Below, piece by piece: positions 1 through 4,254 of a stretch of 6,097 nt of DNA (its first letter is position 1; every line of letters starts with the position of its first letter). Below the pieces are notes generated by a model. The model was not told the origin of the DNA and made no database searches. It worked only from the letters and a program-made list of their open reading frames with translations. A program made the position numbers and the translations under genes. The DNA lies in the NCBI GenBank assembly GCA_027310505.1, contig DAIDAS010000469.1:1-6097 (forward strand). Direction: 5' to 3'. The stretch is from a bacterium. GTDB lineage: Bacteria > Pseudomonadota > Gammaproteobacteria > Burkholderiales > Methylophilaceae.

Positions 1-570
1 CTGCAGGAACTCACCAACAGTCCGCAGGTCGTCATGATGCTGGTCGGCGGCGGCATGCGCGTGGCACTCGCCACCACCCACCTGCCACTGCGTGAAGTGC
101 CCGACGCCATCACGCAGGCAGCACTGGAATCCGTCATCCGCATCCTGCAGGCCGATCTGGTTCACCGCTTCGGCCTCATCCGCCCCCGCATCCTCGTTGC
201 CGGCCTCAACCCCCACGCCGGCGAAAGCGGCCACCTTGGCCGCGAAGAAATCGACGTCATCGAACCCGTGCTGCAGAAACTCCGCCACGAAGGCATACGC
301 CTCATCGGCCCCCTCCCCGCCGACACCATGTTCTCGCAAAAAAACCTCGCGACCACGGATGCCTTCCTCGCCATGTACCACGACCAGGGCTTGGCAGTGC
401 TGAAACACGCCAGCTTCGGCGAAGGCGTCAACGTCACCCTCGGCATGCCGATTATCCGCACTTCCGTCGACCACGGCACGGCGCTGGATCTGGCGGGGAC
501 GGGCAAGGCAGACGTGGGGAGTTTGGTTGCGGCGATTGAGTTGGCGATTGAGTTGGAAAATTCACGCTGA
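1..570 (+). CDS. pdxA: 4-hydroxythreonine-4-phosphate dehydrogenase, C-terminal part (5' end outside window)
   Basis: PdxA oxidises 4-phosphohydroxy-L-threonine with NAD(P)+ in the DXP-dependent pyridoxal phosphate pathway; the product is condensed by PdxJ. The reading frame is already open at base 1, so the gene starts upstream; the first ATG (base 34) is internal. The 189 visible codons carry the three metal-binding histidines in family context: ATTHLPLRE (fragment His27), AGLNPHAGE (His72) and MYHDQG (His127). Adding 139 gives 166, 211 and 266, exactly the E. coli numbering, so about 139 N-terminal residues are missing and the full protein would be about 328 aa, the usual length. The C-terminal RTSVDHGTALDLAGTGKAD stretch is also typical. 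The gene normally sits directly before rsmA; here a nuclease gene and a repeat element intervene. The last 90 bases use more G- and T-ending codons than the rest and contain a 12-base tandem duplication. Confidence 0.97.
   Translation: MQELTNSPQVVMMLVGGGMRVALATTHLPLREVPDAITQAALESVIRILQADLVHRFGLIRPRILVAGLNPHAGESGHLGREEIDVIEPVLQKLRHEGIRLIGPLPADTMFSQKNLATTDAFLAMYHDQGLAVLKHASFGEGVNVTLGMPIIRTSVDHGTALDLAGTGKADVGSLVAAIELAIELENSR
531..554 (+). repeat. Perfect 12-bp tandem duplication at the 3' end of pdxA
   Basis: The unit GGCGATTGAGTT occurs twice head to tail and is followed by GG of a third copy. In frame it encodes Ala-Ile-Glu-Leu twice, close to the end of the protein. Other PdxA proteins have a similar hydrophobic helix here, so it does not disrupt the enzyme. 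Confidence 0.7.
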
Positions 571-581
571 GACTTTAATTC

Positions 582-1292
582 ATGCCCATTCCTGACGACA
601 GCACCATACAACAAGAGCTTTTGTCTCTTGTTACGTCTCTACCTGAAAAGCGCATATCAGCAACTGTGGCATATGAGCGACTTGCACAGCTTCATCCTGA
701 GTTAACGCGCGAGGAGCGATCGGAGAAATATCGAAACTCGGTAAGCAAATGGGCCAATCGAGTCCAGTTTGCCCGCCTTCATCTTGTAAACCGTGGCTTA
801 CTATATCGAGCTGGTGTCGGTCCGTACGCAAGTCACGGATACTGGGTACTCACACCTAAAGGCGAAGAATGGGCAAAGAATCAGTCCCCCCACGGGAATG
901 GAGGGACTCTTGAAGATGAGGTGGCTGCCGATCTTGATTCTCTTGCGCTCGAAGAACAACTAGAGGAAGGCGGCAAGAGCTCAAGGCTCGTCGCCTTCTA
1001 TGAACGAAAATCAGAACTGCGATGCGCCGCAATCAAACTGCACGGCACCACTTGCAAGGCTTGTGGATTCAATTTTTTCCATGCCTATGGTGAACATGGC
1101 AAAGATTACATCGAAGTGCATCATCTCGTACCAATTTCGAAGTACATAGAGCCAACTGCAATTGATCCAGCGAAGGATTTAACAGTTCTCTGCTCTAACT
1201 GCCATAGGATGGTTCACCGCAAAAAAGATAAGCCATTGTCCCTTGGAGAACTCATCGAAATCATCAAAAAATGTGCTTATCAGCCCTCGTAG
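582..1292 (+). CDS. HNH endonuclease with N-terminal winged-helix (Mrr_N-like) domain, probable defence nuclease
   Basis: A 236-aa protein with two recognisable parts. Residues about 5-100 look like the Mrr N-terminal winged helix of modification-dependent restriction enzymes (NSVSKWANRVQFARLHLVNRGLL, then a glycine-rich wing, GYWVLTPKGEEWA). After an acidic linker (about 105-130), residues 134-213 form an HNH nuclease of the McrA-like type: Cys158-x2-Cys161, EVHH at 178-181, Cys204-x2-Cys207-His208 and His212. The cysteine pairs should bind a structural zinc, and the HH, Asn206 and His212 form the metal-dependent active site. All motif residues are present, so the nuclease looks intact. The start lies 11 bases after the pdxA stop without a strong Shine-Dalgarno sequence; co-transcription with pdxA is likely. 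Hand counts give 26/60 G+C at 601-660 and 25/60 at 1141-1200, against 45/60 at 181-240 in pdxA, which points to horizontal acquisition. Restriction of modified DNA is inference; the target is unknown. Confidence 0.87.
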   Translation: MPIPDDSTIQQELLSLVTSLPEKRISATVAYERLAQLHPELTREERSEKYRNSVSKWANRVQFARLHLVNRGLLYRAGVGPYASHGYWVLTPKGEEWAKNQSPHGNGGTLEDEVAADLDSLALEEQLEEGGKSSRLVAFYERKSELRCAAIKLHGTTCKACGFNFFHAYGEHGKDYIEVHHLVPISKYIEPTAIDPAKDLTVLCSNCHRMVHRKKDKPLSLGELIEIIKKCAYQPS

Positions 1293-1345
1293 CGAACCTC
1301 AGGTTGAGCACGGCCCATTTCCCCTTCTGCCGCCCGAGCAGCACA

Positions 1346-1411
1346 GCCAAGTCGGGAGTTTTTGGCGAGGACTGTCTGAGCGCAGCGAGTTCCGCAGCCG
1401 CCCGGCTTGGC
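1346..1411. repeat. Inverted repeat, 11-bp arms, first stem of the element
   Basis: GCCAAGTCGGG (1346-1356) pairs with CCCGGCTTGGC (1401-1411). Ten of eleven positions are Watson-Crick and the remaining one is a G-U wobble if read as plus-strand RNA. The enclosed 44 bases contain a T5 tract (1359-1363). The TCGGG at 1352-1356 can alternatively pair with CCCGA at 1333-1337, a short hairpin that would lie just before that T tract and so resembles a weak terminator. Confidence 0.55.
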
Positions 1412-1462
1412 GAGCAGCGCAGGGAACCCGAAGGGCGCGGTAGGGGGTGCCCTTCTTCTTTG

Positions 1463-1496
1463 GTTACTTTCTTTTGGGCAAGCAAAAGAAAGTAAC
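1463..1496. repeat. Perfect 14-bp inverted repeat with 6-base loop
   Basis: GTTACTTTCTTTTG (1463-1476) and CAAAAGAAAGTAAC (1483-1496) are exact reverse complements around the loop GGCAAG. A second hairpin follows closely: GCCGGG (1502-1507) with CCCGGC (1513-1518). Neither is followed by a T tract, so they are unlikely to be intrinsic terminators. They look like the conserved core of the surrounding element. Confidence 0.85.
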
Positions 1497-1564
1497 TTGC
1501 CGCCGGGCAACCCCCGGCCTGCCCAACGCAACTTTGTCACTCAGGCGGCCACCTCCACATCAGG

Positions 1565-1570
1565 TAAAAT
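1565..1570 (+). promoter_or_regulatory. Possible -10 box (TAAAAT) for rsmA
   Basis: TAAAAT lies seven bases before the rsmA ATG, which would place the transcript start at or next to the start codon, giving a leaderless mRNA. This fits the lack of a Shine-Dalgarno sequence at a usable distance (only CAGG at 1561-1564). The best -35-like hexamer, TTGTCA at 1534-1539, is 25 bases away, too far for a normal sigma-70 promoter, so the call is weak. Confidence 0.35.
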
Positions 1571-1576
1571 GCCCCC

Positions 1577-2341
1577 ATGAAACACATCCCCAAAAAACGC
1601 TTCGGCCAGAACTTCCTCATCGACCAGGACATCATCCGTTCCCTGATCGAAGCCATCCGCCCCGCTCCCGACGACCTGATGGTCGAAATCGGCCCCGGCC
1701 TCGGCGCCATGACCAAGCCCCTGCTGCAAACCCTGAACCACCTGCACGCCGTCGAACTCGACCGCGACGTCATTGCCTGGATGCAGGACCACTACCCGGC
1801 CGGCAAGATCACCATCCACAACATCGACGCGCTGAAATTTGACTTCACCTCGCTGGGCCCCAAAATCCGCGTGGTCGGCAACCTGCCCTACAACATCTCC
1901 ACCCCCATCCTGTTCCACCTGCTGGACAACGTCGACCACATCATCGACATGCATTTCATGCTGCAGAAGGAAGTAGTCGAGCGCATGGTGGCCGAACCCT
2001 CTTCGCCGGCCTACGGCCGCCTGTCGGTGATGCTGCAGTACCGGCTGTACATGGAATACCTGCTCACCGTGCCGCCGGAGGCGTTCGATCCGCCACCCAA
2101 GGTGGAATCAGCCTTCGTGCGGGCCGTGCCCTGGCCGACGCTGCCCCACCCGGCAAAGGATGAGGCGCTGCTCGCCAAGGTGGTCGCCACAGCCTTCGGC
2201 CAGCGCCGCAAGACCCTGCGCAACACGCTCAAGGGCCTGCTGGACGACGCCGGTTTCGCGGCACTGGGCATCGACCCGCAGCTGCGTGCAGAAAATCTGG
2301 GCGTGGCACAGTTCGTCGCCATCGCCAACCATCTCGCCTGA
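1577..2341 (+). CDS. rsmA: 16S rRNA (adenine(1518)-N6/adenine(1519)-N6)-dimethyltransferase
   Basis: RsmA (KsgA) dimethylates two adjacent adenines in the loop of helix 45 of 16S rRNA, using S-adenosylmethionine, late in 30S subunit assembly; loss gives kasugamycin resistance. The 254-aa product is full length for the family. It begins with the signature KKRFGQNFLID (6-16), has SAM-binding motif I EIGPGLG (36-42), the acidic VELD (59-62), the catalytic GNLPYNIS (101-108), and the C-terminal motifs YGRLSVMLQY (146-155), PPPKVESAF (172-180) and FGQRRKTLRNTLKG (207-220). The ATG at 1577 gives exactly the conserved N-terminus. No clear ribosome binding site precedes it. The gene normally follows pdxA; here it is separated from it by about 1 kb. 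Its TGA abuts the -10 box of the adk promoter. Confidence 0.98.
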   Translation: MKHIPKKRFGQNFLIDQDIIRSLIEAIRPAPDDLMVEIGPGLGAMTKPLLQTLNHLHAVELDRDVIAWMQDHYPAGKITIHNIDALKFDFTSLGPKIRVVGNLPYNISTPILFHLLDNVDHIIDMHFMLQKEVVERMVAEPSSPAYGRLSVMLQYRLYMEYLLTVPPEAFDPPPKVESAFVRAVPWPTLPHPAKDEALLAKVVATAFGQRRKTLRNTLKGLLDDAGFAALGIDPQLRAENLGVAQFVAIANHLA

Positions 2342-2347
2342 TATAAT
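2342..2347 (+). promoter_or_regulatory. -10 box (TATAAT) of the adk promoter
   Basis: A consensus TATAAT starts at the base after the rsmA stop codon, 52 bases before the adk ATG, predicting a leader of about 45 bases. No good -35 hexamer is found at 16-18 bases; any would lie inside the rsmA coding sequence. The adk ribosome binding site AAGGA is at 2388-2392, seven bases from the ATG. Confidence 0.6.
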
Positions 2348-2399
2348 TCGCGACCAAAATCACGAATCGCTTTCAAGCTATTAACCTAAGGACACCACC

Positions 2400-3053
2400 A
2401 TGCGAGTCATCCTATTGGGCGCCCCTGGCGCCGGCAAGGGCACCCAGGCCAACTACATCAAGGAAAAATTCGGCATTCCGCAGGTTTCGACCGGTGACAT
2501 GCTGCGCGCCGCGATCAAGGCCGGCACGCAACTGGGGCTGGAAGCCAAGAAATTCATGGATGCCGGCGGCCTGGTGCCGGATGAAGTGATCATCGGCCTG
2601 GTCAAGGAGCGCATCAAGGATGCCGACTGCGCCAACGGTTTCCTGTTCGACGGTTTTCCGCGCACCATTCCACAGGCCGAGGCCATGAAAGAGGCCGGGG
2701 TCGGCATCGACTTCGTGGTGGAAATCGACGTGCCGGATGAAGAAATCATCAAGCGCATGAGCGGCCGCCGCGTGCACCTGGCTTCCGGACGCACCTACCA
2801 CGTAATCTTCAATCCACCCAAGGTGGCCGGCAAGGATGACGTGACGGGTGAAGACCTGATCCAGCGCGATGACGACCAGGAGCAAACCGTGATGAAGCGT
2901 CTGGAGGTGTACCACAGCCAGACCAAGCCGCTGGTGGATTACTATTCATCCTGGGCTACGAGCGGAAATCCGGGCGCACCGAAGCACGTCAAGATCGCCG
3001 GCGTCGGATCGGTGGAAGCGATTCGCGACCAGGTGTTTGCCGCACTGAAGTAA
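2400..3053 (+). CDS. adk: Adenylate kinase (long-LID, non-zinc form)
   Basis: Adk interconverts ATP + AMP and two ADP in the cytoplasm and is essential for nucleotide balance. The 217-aa product matches the E. coli enzyme residue for residue in its active site: P-loop GAPGAGKGT (7-15) with Lys13, Arg36 in TGDMLR, DGFPRT (84-89) with Arg88, Arg123, Arg156 and Arg167. The LID domain (about 122-159) lacks the four zinc cysteines and instead has His126, Ser129, Asp146 and Thr149, the hydrogen-bonding set of Gram-negative Adk. The ATG at 2400 has a well-placed AAGGA and gives the canonical MRVILLGAPG start. It has its own -10 box and ends before a strong terminator, so it can be a single-gene unit, with possible read-through from rsmA. 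Confidence 0.99.
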   Translation: MRVILLGAPGAGKGTQANYIKEKFGIPQVSTGDMLRAAIKAGTQLGLEAKKFMDAGGLVPDEVIIGLVKERIKDADCANGFLFDGFPRTIPQAEAMKEAGVGIDFVVEIDVPDEEIIKRMSGRRVHLASGRTYHVIFNPPKVAGKDDVTGEDLIQRDDDQEQTVMKRLEVYHSQTKPLVDYYSSWATSGNPGAPKHVKIAGVGSVEAIRDQVFAALK

Positions 3054-3065
3054 CTCGCGCACAAC

Positions 3066-3101
3066 AAAAAGGCCTGCGACCGTGAGGTGGCAGGCCTTTT
3101 T
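3066..3101. terminator. Bidirectional intrinsic terminator between adk and phosphoribulokinase
   Basis: AAAAAGGCCTGC (3066-3077) and GCAGGCCTTTTT (3090-3101) form a perfect 12-bp stem. The central 12 bases hold a small inner stem, ACC (3079-3081) with GGT (3086-3088), around a GTGA loop of the GNRA type. Because the stem is flanked by A5 on one side and T6 on the other, it terminates in both directions. It starts 12 bases after the adk stop and lies 12 bases beyond the stop of the convergent phosphoribulokinase gene. Confidence 0.93.
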
Positions 3102-3113
3102 TATTTCCATCGG

Positions 3114-4001
3114 CTACTGGTTGCGATTGACGATCATCTCGTGGATGAGCGGCGTCAGAATCAGCTCCATGGCAAAGCCCATCTTGCCGCCTGGCACCAC
3201 AATGGTGTTGCGGCGCGACATGAAAGAATCCTTGATCATGGACAGCAGATGCTTGAAATCGGCGCGTTCCGGGTCCTTGAAGCGAATCACCACGAAGCTC
3301 TCGTCCAGCGTCGGGATGTCACGGGCGATGAACGGGTTGGAAGTATCCACCGTGGAAACGCGCTGGAAATTGACATCCGTGTTGGAGAATTGCGGGCAGA
3401 TGTATTCGACGTAATCGCGCATGCGGCGCAGAATGATCTGCGTGACTGCCTCGGCAGAATATCCACGCTCGGCTGTGTCGCGGTGAATTTTCTGGATCCA
3501 CTCCAGATTGACGATGGGCGCCACGCCCACCAGCAAGTCCACATGACGGGCAATATCCACCTCGGAAGTCCGCACCCCGCCATGCAACCCTTCGTAGAAG
3601 AGCAGGTCTGATCCGGCAGGGATATCCTCCCATGGCGTAAATTCGCCCGGGCTCAACTGCGTGCCGAAGTGGGCATTGAGTTCAACCGCCTCTGCATCGC
3701 TGTGGATGTAATAGCGGCGCTGGCACATGCCGGTTTCGCCGTATTGGCGGAAAGTGGCTTCGATCTTGTCGAAGTGGTTGCATTCCGGGCCAAAGTGGCT
3801 GGGTGCACGCTGGTAATTGTTGTCTGCCTGCTCGACGGCAGCCTTGAACTCGGCGCGCGTCAGGCTATGAAAACTGTCGCCCTCAAGCACGGCTGCCTCG
3901 ATGTTTTCACGACGAAAAATCTGCTCGAAAGCACGCTTGACGGTTGTCGTACCTGCACCGGAAGATCCGGTGACTGCAATCACGGGGTGCTTCTTAGACA
4001 T
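3114..4001 (-). CDS. prkB: Phosphoribulokinase (proteobacterial class I)
   Basis: The enzyme phosphorylates ribulose 5-phosphate with ATP to ribulose 1,5-bisphosphate, the CO2 acceptor of Rubisco. The 295-aa product has P-loop GSSGAGTTT (12-20), EGDSFHSLTR with Asp42, His45 and Arg49 (the same numbers as in the Rhodobacter sphaeroides enzyme), the Walker B-like LLFYEGLHGG with Glu137, and VNLEWIQKIHRDTAERG with Lys171, Arg174 and Asp175. The end (VVPGGKMGFAMELILTPLIHEMI) is typical of the family, and the sequence closely follows E. coli PrkB. I place the start at 4001: it gives the canonical MSKKHPVIAVTG and has GAGGAG six bases upstream. The longer frame to 4070 adds 23 unconserved residues and begins upstream of the predicted transcript start. 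No Calvin-cycle genes are nearby, so a role in autotrophy is likely but not proven here. cbbP would be an equally valid symbol in an autotroph. Confidence 0.96.
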   Translation of the reverse strand: MSKKHPVIAVTGSSGAGTTTVKRAFEQIFRRENIEAAVLEGDSFHSLTRAEFKAAVEQADNNYQRAPSHFGPECNHFDKIEATFRQYGETGMCQRRYYIHSDAEAVELNAHFGTQLSPGEFTPWEDIPAGSDLLFYEGLHGGVRTSEVDIARHVDLLVGVAPIVNLEWIQKIHRDTAERGYSAEAVTQIILRRMRDYVEYICPQFSNTDVNFQRVSTVDTSNPFIARDIPTLDESFVVIRFKDPERADFKHLLSMIKDSFMSRRNTIVVPGGKMGFAMELILTPLIHEMIVNRNQ

Positions 4002-4007
4002 GAACCT

Positions 4008-4013
4008 CTCCTC
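4008..4013 (-). promoter_or_regulatory. Shine-Dalgarno sequence that fixes the phosphoribulokinase start
   Basis: On the minus strand GAGGAG lies six bases before the ATG at 4001-3999. No comparable site precedes the upstream in-frame ATG at 4070-4068. Confidence 0.85.
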
Positions 4014-4071
4014 AAGACAGGCGCCAGTACGAATCTCCGTCAAGCGCACTTTCTCGTTACTGTTTGCCACG

Positions 4072-4100
4072 ATTATACGTCAGGGCAAGCGATCAACCAA
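4072..4100 (-). promoter_or_regulatory. Sigma-70-type promoter of phosphoribulokinase
   Basis: Read on the minus strand, TTGGTT (4100-4095) is followed after 17 bases by a consensus TATAAT (4077-4072). Transcription would start near 4065, leaving a leader of about 64 bases before the ATG at 4001. Calvin-cycle promoters are often controlled by the LysR-type regulator CbbR, but I cannot name a convincing operator. Confidence 0.7.
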
Positions 4101-4114
4101 CCTGAGCGCCCCTT

Positions 4115-4151
4115 GCCATGAACCATCTCACGCGGGAGGCCATGCACCATC
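4115..4151. repeat. Direct repeat in the divergent control region
   Basis: GCCATGAACCATC (4115-4127) and GCCATGCACCATC (4139-4151) agree at 12 of 13 positions and start 24 bases apart. Each contains an ATG-N3-CAT dyad. The pair lies upstream of the phosphoribulokinase -35 box and upstream of the leuS promoter, a position suitable for a regulator acting on either gene. No known operator was recognised. Confidence 0.45.
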
Positions 4152-4175
4152 CAGGTTTCAACGGGCCCGACATCA

Positions 4176-4196
4176 ACGGATTGCCGGATAATCCGT
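4176..4196. repeat. Inverted repeat overlapping the -35 region of leuS
   Basis: ACGGATT (4176-4182) and AATCCGT (4190-4196) are perfect 7-bp reverse complements around the 7-base spacer GCCGGAT. The right arm covers the place where the -35 hexamer of the leuS promoter should be, 15 bases before its -10 box, so a bound protein could block or replace -35 contacts. Function is inferred from position only. Confidence 0.45.
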
Positions 4197-4211
4197 ACCG
4201 CATCAATAGGG

Positions 4212-4217
4212 TATAAT
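4212..4217 (+). promoter_or_regulatory. -10 box (TATAAT) of the leuS promoter
   Basis: A consensus TATAAT lies 37 bases before the leuS ATG, predicting a leader of about 30 bases. The -35 region at 16-18 bases is poor; TTGCCG at 4181-4186 is 25 bases away. No T-box or attenuator structure is visible in the short leader. Confidence 0.65.
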
Positions 4218-4254
4218 TTGCCCTTTTAAAATTCAGCCGGAAACACACCCCTCC

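Larger units (their letters stand above)
1293..1520. repeat. Palindrome-rich non-coding element between the nuclease gene and rsmA
   Basis: This GC-rich stretch has no credible coding frame but is full of self-complementary segments: AACCT-C-AGGTT at 1295-1305, an 11-bp stem between 1346-1356 and 1401-1411, a perfect 14-bp stem at 1463-1496, and a 6-bp GC stem at 1502-1518. From memory, the blocks around CTGTCTGAGCGCAGCGAG (1371-1388), GGGAACCCGAAGGG (1422-1435) and GTTACTTTCTTTTG (1463-1476) resemble a sequence found many times per genome between genes of beta- and gammaproteobacteria, often mis-called as short hypothetical proteins. This was not checked by a search. The left border may reach back to about 1280, inside the last codons of the nuclease gene; the right border is uncertain. 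No transposase is present, so if mobile it would move in trans. It could equally be a structured RNA or a set of protein-binding palindromes. Confidence 0.65.

Noticed and set aside
582..1292. Toxin-antitoxin or restriction-modification pair
   Set aside because: Only one gene is present, with no methyltransferase, antitoxin or immunity-sized partner in the gaps on either side.
1463..1518. Hairpins before rsmA as an intrinsic terminator of the upstream genes
   Set aside because: The stems are strong, but no T tract follows on either strand.
1280..1540. 86-codon minus-strand frame (and several similar short frames) in the palindromic element
   Set aside because: The product reads like the low-complexity false proteins that this type of repeat generates (stretches such as GRGLPGGKLLSFACPKES). 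It spans hairpins and has no ribosome binding site. A widespread match in databases would reflect the DNA repeat, not a protein family.
1293..1576. CRISPR array or tRNA gene in the intergenic region
   Set aside because: There are inverted repeats but no regularly spaced direct repeats, and no cloverleaf with a T-loop signature was found.
3087..3611. 174-codon plus-strand frame opposite phosphoribulokinase
   Set aside because: It starts inside the terminator stem and is antisense to a gene with every catalytic residue intact.
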